Positions 1 to 6,004 of a stretch of 11,980 bases of DNA are shown here, piece by piece (position 1 is the stretch's first letter; every line of letters starts with the position of its first letter). A model generated the notes under the pieces. That model saw nothing but the letters and a program-made list of their open reading frames with translations. It was not told the DNA's origin and did no database searches. Position numbers and translations under genes: made by a program. The stretch covers positions 1 through 11,980 of the forward strand of contig JAFARM010000302.1 in NCBI GenBank assembly GCA_019245455.1. The letters run 5' to 3'. This stretch comes from Sphingomonadaceae bacterium. GTDB lineage: Bacteria; Pseudomonadota; Alphaproteobacteria; Sphingomonadales; Sphingomonadaceae.

Positions 1-438
1 GGCGTCGGCCCGGGCCGAGCGGATCGCAGCCGCCATCTGCGCCACCTGCTGCGCCTGGACCGACGAATCGATGCGGGCCAGCACCTGCCCCTTGGCCACG
101 CGCTGCCCGGCGTCGACCAGCACCGCCGTCACTACCCCGCCTTCGCCGTTGACGCCGACGACCGAGTCGCGCCGCGCGGCGATGCTGCCGGTGGCGGTGA
201 TGTCGGCGGCGACACGGCTCGTGCCCGGCACCACGACGCTGACCGTCGGCACCGTCGCCGGGGCCGGCGGCGGGACGGGCTTGGCGCGGCCGAGCACCAG
301 CCACAGGCCGATCGCGACGACGGCGACGATGCTGGCGGCGATCGCGGGCACGCGCCAGCCACGGCGCACCGGCCGGAACCGGCTGCGCGCGGGCAGCGTA
401 TCGTCGATCGCGCTGTGCATATTCATGCCCGTCATCAT
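1..438 (-). CDS. RND efflux periplasmic adaptor (HlyD/AcrA family), N-terminal part, cut by window edge
   Basis: Reading the minus strand from an ATG at 438 gives 146 codons without a stop up to the left edge, so the C-terminal part is missing. Residues 1-28 are a short basic cytoplasmic start, 29-50 form one hydrophobic membrane anchor, 52-64 are proline/alanine-rich, and 65-125 match the family's first beta strand and half-lipoyl domain (TATGSIAARRDSVVGV, then VDAGQRVAKGQVLARID). From about 126 a Gln/Ala-rich helix begins, as expected for the alpha-hairpin. Adaptors of this kind join an inner-membrane RND pump to an outer-membrane channel; the pump gene would be expected just beyond the left edge. 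In-frame ATGs lie at 438, 435, 426 and 420. I chose 438 because G-rich sequence lies just upstream, but the start is uncertain by up to six residues. The uncleaved anchor is inferred from the absence of a clear cleavage site or lipobox. The drug or metal substrate cannot be told. Confidence 0.88.
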   Translation of the reverse strand, partial: MMTGMNMHSAIDDTLPARSRFRPVRRGWRVPAIAASIVAVVAIGLWLVLGRAKPVPPPAPATVPTVSVVVPGTSRVAADITATGSIAARRDSVVGVNGEGGVVTAVLVDAGQRVAKGQVLARIDSSVQAQQVAQMAAAIRSARADA

Positions 439-454
439 CCCCGCCGCGGCGTGA

Positions 455-476
455 GTGTATTACCATTGTAGTGCAC
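455..476. promoter_or_regulatory. Inverted repeat over the -10 box, candidate repressor operator
   Basis: GTGTATTA (455-462) and TAGTGCAC (469-476) are inverted arms with 6 of 8 positions matching, separated by a 6-bp centre. The element covers the -10 box and the probable transcription start of the efflux promoter. Its size, symmetry and AT-rich centre in a GC-rich genome are what TetR/AcrR-type repressors of RND operons use. The regulator gene is not in the window, so the family assignment is inference. Confidence 0.45.
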
Positions 477-492
477 CGGCGGCGTGCGTCAA
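465..492 (-). promoter_or_regulatory. Predicted sigma70-type promoter of the efflux operon
   Basis: On the minus strand TTGACG (492-487) is followed after 16 bp by TACAAT (470-465), five of six matches to each consensus box. Transcription would start near 458, about 20 bases before the adaptor ATG at 438. This is the clearest promoter in the window. It is prediction only; alphaproteobacterial promoters often tolerate weaker -10 boxes. Confidence 0.6.
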
Positions 493-572
493 CTGCCTTA
501 GCGGCAAAGCGCGTCGTTGCGAAGCGGCAACCGATATGTTAATCGGCCGTTATCTTTCGTGAAAGGCTATTC

Positions 573-830
573 ATGGTCGATCATGGAATTGTCGCCTGGG
601 CGGCGTCCGGGCTGCTCGCGGGCATCATCGCCAAGTTCATCGCGGGCGGATGGGATGCCGCGGGCTGCCTCGCGTCGGTCGCCGCCGCCGTCGCCGGCGC
701 CCTTGTCGCCGGCTACCTCTGGCAGGCGTATGCGCACTTCAACTACGACGGGCCGGTCGAACTTTTCGTCGCTTTGGCCGGCGCGACGATGACGCTGTGG
801 GTGTTGCGCACGCTGTCGCCGCGCCATTGA
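573..830 (+). CDS. Small membrane protein, GlsB/YeaQ/YmgE (transglycosylase-associated) family-like
   Basis: This 85-residue protein has three hydrophobic segments, about residues 5-24, 31-50 and 62-80. The first two carry the small-residue pattern of the GlsB/YeaQ/YmgE family: a short helix ending in AGIIAKFIAGG, then Gly-rich GCLASVAAAVAGALVAGYLW. Family members are about 80-90 residues, are inner-membrane proteins and are often stress-induced; their biochemical role is not known. GAAAGG at 561-566, six bases before the ATG, is a good ribosome binding site and supports this start. The gene is divergent from the efflux adaptor and followed by the repeat-rich spacer, so it is probably monocistronic. 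The second half is less typical of the family, and the call rests on pattern similarity, not a search. Confidence 0.72.
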   Translation: MVDHGIVAWAASGLLAGIIAKFIAGGWDAAGCLASVAAAVAGALVAGYLWQAYAHFNYDGPVELFVALAGATMTLWVLRTLSPRH

Positions 831-982
831 GGGCAGGCTGGTGAGCGTGCTTCGACAGGCTCAGCGTGATGCTTCGATAGGCTCAGCATGAGCGTGCTTC
901 GACAGGCTCAGCATGAGCGGAGGCGGAAGCGCGAGCATACTGGCCGCCGCCTTGGTCCCGGCAGCCCACGGTTCCAACCCAC

Positions 983-1040
983 CTGCCGATCACAAAACCC
1001 GCTCATGCACTCATCTGCCGATCACAAAACCCGCTCATGC
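983..1040 (+). repeat. Short tandem repeat, period 32 bp, inside copy A
   Basis: A 26-bp string beginning CTGCCGATCACAAAACCC occurs at 983-1008 and again at 1015-1040. Copy B has only one such unit (from 1184). This looks like a slippage or recombination gain within copy A. Confidence 0.8.
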
Positions 1041-1096
1041 TGAGCTTGTCGAAGCACGGGCAGCGGGTCGTGCGTGCTTCGACAAGCTCAGCATGA
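1035..1096. repeat. Perfect 21-bp inverted repeat, 20-nt loop
   Basis: The minus-oriented unit at 1035-1055 and the plus-oriented unit at 1076-1096 are exact reverse complements separated by 20 bases. A transcript crossing here would form a long stem-loop. The equivalent pair in copy B (1204-1224 / 1245-1265) has two mismatches. It may end or protect transcripts, but no T-run follows, so I do not call it an intrinsic terminator. Confidence 0.75.
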
Positions 1097-1097
1097 T

Positions 1098-1287
1098 GCT
1101 TCGACAAGCTCAGCATGAGCGGTGGGAGGAGCGCGAGCATACTGGCCGCCGCCTTGGTCCCGGCAGCCACGGTTCCAACCCATCTGCCGATCACAAAACC
1201 CGCTCATGCTGAGCTTGTCGAAGCACGGGCAGCGGGTCGTGCGTACTTCGACAGGCTCAGCATGATGCTTCGACAAGCTCAGCATGG
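1098..1287 (+). repeat. Tandem duplication, copy B
   Basis: Copy B repeats copy A. The GCGAGCATACTGGCCGCC segment recurs at 1133, a shift of 202 bp. The inverted unit (1204) and the direct units (1245, 1267) are each shifted by exactly 169 bp relative to 1035, 1076 and 1098. The difference is accounted for by the 32-bp unit and one base present only in copy A. High identity suggests a recent duplication. Confidence 0.8.
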
Positions 1288-1360
1288 GCGGAGGCGCGTT
1301 CATCGTCGTGCAACGCTCGCTCGCGTACGTTCCGGCGCGTCAACGACCGGGATGTTCCTC

Positions 1361-2021
1361 ATGCGCGCTCTCCTTCCCGCTCTGCTCCTCGTCGCTGCGC
1401 CGGTTTCCGCCGAGGAAGCGCGGCCGACGACGCTGACGATCGTCGCCGAAGGGCATTTCGATCGCGCTCCCGACGTCGCCGAACTGTCGGGCGGGGTCGT
1501 CACGCAGGCGCCGACCGCCGCCGCCGCGCTCGCGGAGAATGCGCGGCGGATGACCGACGTCGTCGCCGCCGTCCGCCGCGCCGGCGTCGCCGAGCGCGAC
1601 ATTCAAACCAGCGGCCTCAGCCTGCAGCCGCAGTACCGCTATGGCGACAACCACCCGCCGGTGCTGACCGGATATCAGGCGACGAACACCGTCGCGCTGA
1701 AGGTCCGCAAGCTCGCCGACGCCGGCGCGATGGTCGACGCGCTCGTCGCGGCCGGTGCCAACCAGGTCAACGGGCCGAGCTTCCGCGTCGAGGATGCCGA
1801 GGGGACGCTGAATGCCGCGCGGACCGCGGCGGTCGTCACCGCGCGGGCGCGCGCCGAACTCTACGCCGCCGCCGCCGGGCTGCACGTGGCGCGCATCCGC
1901 TCGATCGCCGAGGGGACGCCGGCGCGCGTCGACCCGAACGAGATCGTCGTCACCGCCGCGCGCAAGTTCGCCGCCCCCGCCACCCCGGTTGCGCCGGGGG
2001 AAGTGACGCTCGGCGCGACCG

Positions 2022-2047
<26 letters not shown>
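1361..2047 (+). CDS. SIMPL domain (DUF541) secreted protein
   Basis: The 228-residue product starts with a classic signal peptide (residues 1-17, MRALLPALLLVAAPVSA, cleavage before EE). The rest is one SIMPL/DUF541 domain: beta-rich segments around TTLTIVAEGHFDRAPDVAEL, a helix at about 50-70, the conserved stretch GVAERDIQTSGLSLQPQY, GYQATNTVALKVR, and the helix with AARTAAVVTARARAELYAAAAG near 165-190. These proteins are periplasmic or outer-membrane associated in Gram-negatives, related to E. coli YggE, with no firm biochemical role; links to oxidative stress have been reported. The frame stays open upstream to 1115, but that part translates the dispersed repeat. ATG 1361 has CGGGAT eight bases upstream and begins the signal peptide; ATG 1352 (three residues longer) lacks a ribosome site. 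Its 3' end overlaps the convergent ATPase gene by 26 bp. Confidence 0.9.
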
Positions 2048-2803
<756 letters not shown>

Positions 2804-2813
<10 letters not shown>

Positions 2814-3787
2814 AGCCGCCGCTCGCGCCGCAGGTAGTAGAGGAACACCGGCACGCCGAGAAAGGCGGTGACGACGCCGAGGCGGAGCTCGGTCGGGCTC
2901 GGGATCAGCCGCACGCCGATGTCGGCGGCGACGAGCAGCGCCGCGCCGGCCAGCGCCGAGGGCAGCAGCACCGACGACGGCGCGCGGTCGGTCAGCGGGC
3001 GGACGAGGTGGGGAACGACCAGGCCGACGAAGCCGATCGCGCCGGCCGCCGCGACCGCGCCGCCGACGCCGATCGCCGTGCCCGCCGCCGTGACCAGCCG
3101 CACCCGGGAAATGCGCACGCCGAGCGCACGCGCGCCGTCCTCGCCGAGCGCCAGGCCGTCCAGCGCCCGCCCCTGTCCCAACAGCAGCCCCATGCCGATG
3201 AAGGTGCACGGCAGGGTCACGGCGACATCGGCGAAGCTCCGGTCCTCGAGGCTGCCCATCAGCCACGTCGCGATCTCGGCCAAAGCGAAGGGGTTGGGCG
3301 CAAGGTTGAGCGCCAGCGCGACCCCGGCGGCGGCGAGCGAACTGATCGCCACCCCGGCCAGGATCAGCCCCAGCGGCGACTCCCCCGCCAGCCACAGCAG
3401 CGGCACCAGCGCCGCCACCGCACCCATGATCGCGAACGCCGGCAGCAGAAGCGGGTGCGCCCCGGCAAAGCCGAAAAAGAGCGCGATTACAGCGCCCAGC
3501 GCCGCCGCCGGGCTCGCGCCGAGGACGCCCGGCTCGGCCAGCGGATTGCGCAGATAGCCCTGCAGCGCCGCCCCCGCCGTGCCGAGCATCGCCCCCACCG
3601 CCAGCCCGACGATCGCCCGCGGCAGCCGCAGGTCGAGGACGATCGTCCGCGCGGTCGTGTCGCCGCCGCCGGCCAGCACCGCCGCAATACGCCCGAGCGG
3701 CAGCGGCGCCGGCCCCAGGGTCAGCGACGCCAGCGCCAGCGCCACGGCGGCAAGGGCGAGGACGGCGAGGAGGAGCGGGCGAGCCAC
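2804..3787 (-). CDS. FecCD/BtuC-family ABC importer permease
   Basis: About 327 residues from GTG 3787, the usual size for a FecCD-family inner-membrane permease with about ten helices. The family signature is clear at residues 53-90: LRLPRAIVGLAVGAMLG, then GAALQGYLRNPLAEPGVLG. The C-terminal part has GAIGFVGLVVPHLVRPL, the segment next to the ATPase coupling helix, and PSPTELRLGVVTAFLGVPVF. The reading frame stays open upstream to an ATG at 3985, but residues encoded above 3787 are soluble, Arg/Ser-rich and overlap the divergent gene, so GTG at the start of the first helix (ARPLLLAVLALAAVALA) is preferred; no good ribosome site supports it. The protein should form a homodimer with two copies of the downstream ATPase and receive ligand from the binding protein encoded divergently at 4622-5380. 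Confidence 0.9.
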
Positions 3788-3858
3788 GGCGACGATCTGT
3801 AGCCGAATGACGCGGGTTCGTCTTGACGCCTCGCACGCGGCGGGGTGCAAGAAGCCGC

Positions 3859-3866
3859 AGGAGGAG
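3859..3866 (+). promoter_or_regulatory. Strong Shine-Dalgarno deciding the start at 3870
   Basis: AGGAGGAG ends three bases before ATG 3870 (AGGAGG itself ends five bases before it). It is the best ribosome binding site in the window and fixes the start of the unknown membrane protein, although the frame is open well upstream. Confidence 0.8.
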
Positions 3867-3869
3867 CCC

Positions 3870-4625
3870 ATGGACCCGACCGACGTCCGCGCCGACCTCG
3901 CCGCCCGCGCCGCCGGCGGGCCGGATGCCATGGCAATCTCGCCTGCCGCCACCCCGCCCGGCACCGCGGCGATCCTCGCCGGCATCTCGGCCAGCTATTT
4001 CCGCCTGCGCCGGGGGCTCGCGATCGTCGCCTTCGCCTTTCCGATCGTGCTGGCGATCGGGGCCGGCGGCGTGCTGCAGGGATCGATAAGCGCCTATTAT
4101 CATTACAGCCGCTTCGCCTGCAGCCCCGGCGGCGCGTGCCCCGCGGGCGGCGGCACGATGCGCGATGTGTTCGTCGGCGCGCTATGGATGATCGGCTCCT
4201 TCCTGCTGTTCTACCGCGGCTACTCGCGCGCCGAAGACCGGGTGCTCAACGTCGCCGGCCTGACGGCGGTGGCGATATCGCTGTCGCCGATGGACTGGCC
4301 GGCCGCCGCCGCGGCGACGCTCCGCGGCCGTATCCACGGCACCAGCGCGGTCGTCTTCTTCCTCTGCATAGCCTATGTCGCCATCTTCCGCGCGCGGGAC
4401 ACGACCGTCCTCCTCGACGACGCCCGGCGGTCGACGTTCACGGCAATCTACCGGACGCTGGGCGCGCTGATGGTCGTGCTGCCGCTCGGCGCCGTCGCCC
4501 TCCACCTGCTGCTGCCCAACCCGCAGAGCCGCGTGATCCTGGGCATCGAGGTATCGGGCATCTACGTCTTCGCCGCCTTCTGGCTGGTCAAGAGCCGCGA
4601 GATCGCGCTGATCGAGGGCCGATGA
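3870..4625 (+). CDS. Uncharacterised six-helix membrane protein (SISAYYH / MRDVFVG family)
   Basis: The 251-residue product has an Ala/Pro-rich N-terminus (1-45) and about six hydrophobic segments: 50-69, 99-116, 124-140, 158-173, 196-215 and 222-241. The stretch SISAYYH (72-78) followed by MRDVFVGALWMIGSFLLFYRGY (split here at 97-118) and an ED..LN.AG helix recalls a widespread proteobacterial family of hypothetical membrane proteins of unknown function; I cannot name a domain with certainty, though DUF998-like proteins look similar. Between the two conserved blocks lies a Gly/Pro-rich loop with Cys84 and Cys90. The gene starts at a strong ribosome site, 82 bp from the divergent permease start, and its stop overlaps the ATG of the binding protein (ATGA). 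Context suggests a link to the uptake system, but coupling alone does not prove a functional one. Positive residues after the last helix (KSREIALIEGR) suggest a cytoplasmic C-terminus. Confidence 0.82.
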   Translation: MDPTDVRADLAARAAGGPDAMAISPAATPPGTAAILAGISASYFRLRRGLAIVAFAFPIVLAIGAGGVLQGSISAYYHYSRFACSPGGACPAGGGTMRDVFVGALWMIGSFLLFYRGYSRAEDRVLNVAGLTAVAISLSPMDWPAAAAATLRGRIHGTSAVVFFLCIAYVAIFRARDTTVLLDDARRSTFTAIYRTLGALMVVLPLGAVALHLLLPNPQSRVILGIEVSGIYVFAAFWLVKSREIALIEGR

Positions 4626-5380
4626 TCCCGGCGCACGTCGTCAGCCTGAACCTGTGCGCCGACCAGCTGCTGCTGGCGCTCGCCGACCGGCGGCAGATCG
4701 CGGGGGTCACCGTCTATGCCGCCGACCCCGGAATGTCGGCCGCCGCCAGCGCCGCCCGCGGTCTGCCGACGACGCGCGGCACGGCCGAAGAGCTTCTGCT
4801 CGCCCGCCCCGACCTGATCATTGCCGCGCCGTACCAGGTCGCCGCCAAGCGGGCGCTTCTGCCCGGGACCCGCATCGTCGCCGTGCCGGAGGCGAACGAC
4901 GCAGGCCGGATCGCCGCCAACGTCCGCACCGTCGCCGCGGCGCTCGGCCACCCCGATCGGGCCAACCCGATCGTCGCCAGCCTGTCGGCAAGGCTGCCAC
5001 CGCTGCCGCGTGCGAAGGGTCCGGTCATCGCGCAATATCAGCGCGGCGGCTGGCTGGCGGGAACGGGAACGCTGGTCGACGACCTCATCCGCCGCACCGG
5101 CGGCCGCAACCTCGCGACCGTGCTCCATCGGCCGCCGCTCTCGCGCATGAGCCTTGAGGCGATCATCGCCGCGCGGCCCGACTTCCTGCTGACCGAGCGG
5201 CGAACGACCACCGGGGACCGGGGCGCGGCGCTGCTCGACCACCCGGCGCTGGCGAGGGCCTTCCCGCCCGCGCGCCGGCTGGTGCTCGACGGGACGCTGA
5301 CCGTCTGCGGCGGGCCGGCCTATCCCCGGGCCGTGGCGGCGCTGCGAGCCCAGATAACCGGATCAGTTCGTAGCCGCTGA
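4622..5380 (+). CDS. BtuF-like ABC importer substrate-binding protein without visible signal peptide
   Basis: The 252-residue protein belongs to the helical-backbone periplasmic binding protein family (cobalamin, heme, siderophore). Evidence: VVSLNLCADQLLLALAD at 6-22; GLPTTRGTAEELLLARPDLII at about 47-67 (split: GLPTTRG, EELLLARPDLII); the linker-helix region; GGWLAGTGTLVDDLIRRTGG, typical of the second lobe; SLEAIIAARPDFLLTE; and the end LTVCGGPAYPRAVAALRA. Homologues normally have a signal peptide before the VVSLNLC strand. Here only five residues precede it. Upstream in-frame codons give a charged, Arg-rich shadow of the previous gene, so no alternative start supplies one. The ATG overlaps the upstream stop (ATGA), implying translational coupling. 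It should serve the divergently encoded permease/ATPase, but how it would reach the periplasm is unclear. VVSLNLCADQ wording leans towards cobalamin or heme; the ligand is inference. Confidence 0.85.
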   Translation: MIPAHVVSLNLCADQLLLALADRRQIAGVTVYAADPGMSAAASAARGLPTTRGTAEELLLARPDLIIAAPYQVAAKRALLPGTRIVAVPEANDAGRIAANVRTVAAALGHPDRANPIVASLSARLPPLPRAKGPVIAQYQRGGWLAGTGTLVDDLIRRTGGRNLATVLHRPPLSRMSLEAIIAARPDFLLTERRTTTGDRGAALLDHPALARAFPPARRLVLDGTLTVCGGPAYPRAVAALRAQITGSVRSR

Positions 5381-5382
5381 AG

Positions 5383-5415
5383 CGTGAACCAAAGCGGGAA
5401 GTTCACGAAGTTCAT
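5383..5415. repeat. Small inverted and direct repeats (GTGAAC / GTTCAC / GTTCAT)
   Basis: CGTGAAC (5383-5389) and GTTCACG (5401-5407) form a 7-bp inverted pair with an 11-nt loop just after the binding protein stop. GAAGTTCAC (5398-5406) is followed at once by GAAGTTCAT (5407-5415), a 9-bp direct repeat. It could be a weak terminator stem or a degenerate dispersed repeat. The only T-run (5430-5435) is 22 bases further on, so an intrinsic terminator is doubtful. Confidence 0.4.
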
Positions 5416-5523
5416 TTGCGTGGCGTGTATTTTTTGCTCGCCTTCCTGTCCCGCAACCGCTCCCGCTGCGCCGCCCGTCAGCAGCCGCAATGGCATACCA
5501 CGAGCACCGGCGGGTAGGACAGC

Positions 5524-5796
5524 CTAGCCCTTCAACCGCGCCACCTCGGCCTCCAACGCGACGATCTTCTGCGCCTGGGCGACGATGATGTCGTGCAGCG
5601 CGGCGAGCTTCGCGGCATCGCCAGCCGGCGCGGCTGCCGGCTCCGGCGGCGGCGGGGGCGGCGGCGGCGGCGCGGGGGTGACGTCGATCGGACGATCGCG
5701 GAACAGGCCGGACGCCCGTGCCTTCTCGATCAGCGGCGCGGCGCTGGCGAACAGCGCCATCAGCGCTTCGGTGACGGGGGGTTCGCGATCGGGCAT
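5524..5796 (-). CDS. Small hypothetical protein: poly-proline linker and C-terminal coiled coil
   Basis: I do not recognise a named family. The 90 residues split into an N-terminal amphipathic part (8-38, EALMALFASAAPLIEKARASG), a linker with nine consecutive prolines (43-51) flanked by PA and EPAAAPAG, and a Leu/Ala heptad-like helix (62-89, KLAALHDIIVAQAQKIVALE) that would form a short coiled coil. No signal peptide or membrane segment is seen, so it is probably cytoplasmic. GGAG (5807-5804), seven bases before ATG 5796, is a good ribosome site, and a plausible promoter lies upstream; these are the main reasons to believe it is real. It stands alone, 208 bp beyond the gltB stop on the same strand. 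Low-complexity composition leaves some risk that it is not translated. Confidence 0.6.
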   Translation of the reverse strand: MPDREPPVTEALMALFASAAPLIEKARASGLFRDRPIDVTPAPPPPPPPPPEPAAAPAGDAAKLAALHDIIVAQAQKIVALEAEVARLKG

Positions 5797-5819
5797 GGCG
5801 GCACTCCACGTGTGGGTGT

Positions 5820-5849
5820 CGTATATGGCTAGGACAGTGGCGGGTTCAA
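5820..5849 (-). promoter_or_regulatory. Possible promoter of the small coiled-coil gene
   Basis: TTGAAC (5849-5844) and TATACG (5825-5820) are separated by 18 bp on the minus strand, four of six matches to each consensus. It lies about 24-53 bases before the ATG at 5796, in one of the few AT-richer spots of the region. It would give the gene its own transcript, separate from gltDB. Confidence 0.4.
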
Positions 5850-5850
5850 G

Positions 5851-6004
5851 CCTTCTCCCCTCCCCTTTAGGGGAAGGGCCGGGGGTGGGGAGGTCAGCGG
5901 TTCACCGCGGCCTCTCGCCCGTTCCCCACCCTCGGGCCGGCGCTCCGCGCCGTCTCTCGCCCCGCCCCTGAGCCGAAGGCGGCGGAACGCCAACGGGAGG
6001 GGGG
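5851..6004. repeat. GC-rich inverted-repeat spacer downstream of gltB
   Basis: Positions 5876-5891 and 5923-5938 are near-complementary arms (GGGCCGGGGGTGGGGA versus TCCCCACCCTCGGGCC) enclosing a smaller hairpin GCGG-ttca-CCGC (5897-5908). Next to them CCCC-ttta-GGGG (5862-5873) forms another stem. Strings of the CCCCTCCCCTTTAGGGG type are common dispersed intergenic elements in alphaproteobacterial genomes. Lying just after the gltB stop, these stems could end or stabilise the gltDB transcript; no T-run follows on the minus strand, so a simple intrinsic terminator is not shown. I saw no gene in this stretch. Confidence 0.6.

Larger units (their letters stand above)
896..1097 (+). repeat. Tandem duplication, copy A (about 202 bp)
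   Basis: Copy A starts with the repeat unit at 896, passes through a unique-looking stretch (GCGAGCATACTGGCCGCC at 931-948), then the inverted unit at 1035 and the direct unit at 1076. The same order recurs in copy B. Copy A is 33 bp longer: it holds an extra 32-bp internal tandem unit (983-1014 repeated from 1015) and one extra C near 966. Confidence 0.8.
849..1287. repeat. Cluster of nine REP-like repeats (core TTCGACARGCTCAGCATG)
   Basis: Nine 21-bp units can be read. Plus orientation: 849-869, 871-891, 896-916, 1076-1096, 1098-1118, 1245-1265 and 1267-1287. Minus orientation: 1035-1055 and 1204-1224. Units differ at a few sites (ACAAG/ACAGG/ATAGG; CATG/CGTG). Each unit has internal symmetry: GCTT-cgac-AAGC, and where GC follows, GCTCA-gca-TGAGC. 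Such extragenic palindromes are widespread in Sphingomonas-type genomes; their origin is not settled, and REP elements elsewhere are linked to RAYT transposases. None is encoded here. Confidence 0.85.
831..1360. other. Non-coding, repeat-rich spacer
   Basis: No gene is supported in these 530 bases. Positions 849-1287 hold nine copies of a dispersed extragenic repeat in a tandemly duplicated block. Short open frames here translate to the AELVEA / LSLSKH wording commonly mis-annotated from this repeat in sphingomonad genomes. Positions 1288-1360 are unique and should hold the promoter of the SIMPL gene; I saw no convincing -35/-10 pair there. Confidence 0.8.

Noticed and set aside
849..1287. 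CRISPR array
   Set aside because: Units are in both orientations, spacing is irregular, spacers are themselves duplicated, and no cas genes are present.
849..1303. Short open frames in both orientations over the repeat cluster, with AELVEA and LSLSKH wording
   Set aside because: They translate the dispersed palindromic repeat. No ribosome sites, and the same wording appears wherever the repeat lies.
1115..1360. N-terminal extension of the SIMPL protein
   Set aside because: The extension encodes repeat-derived sequence and would place the signal peptide in the middle of the protein.
3788..3869. Cobalamin riboswitch between the divergent transport arms
   Set aside because: I looked for the conserved B12-box and adenosylcobalamin riboswitch core on both strands and saw none; 82 bp is also too short for the full element.
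2814..4103. N-terminal extension of the ATPase frame, making a 693-residue protein
   Set aside because: The extra part is the out-of-frame shadow of the permease gene, Gly/Arg/Ala-rich with no domain. A permease-ATPase fusion is excluded because the permease is in another frame with its own stop.
3845..4621. Upstream extension of the binding protein frame
   Set aside because: It is the shadow of the membrane protein gene, Arg-rich and lacking any hydrophobic export signal.
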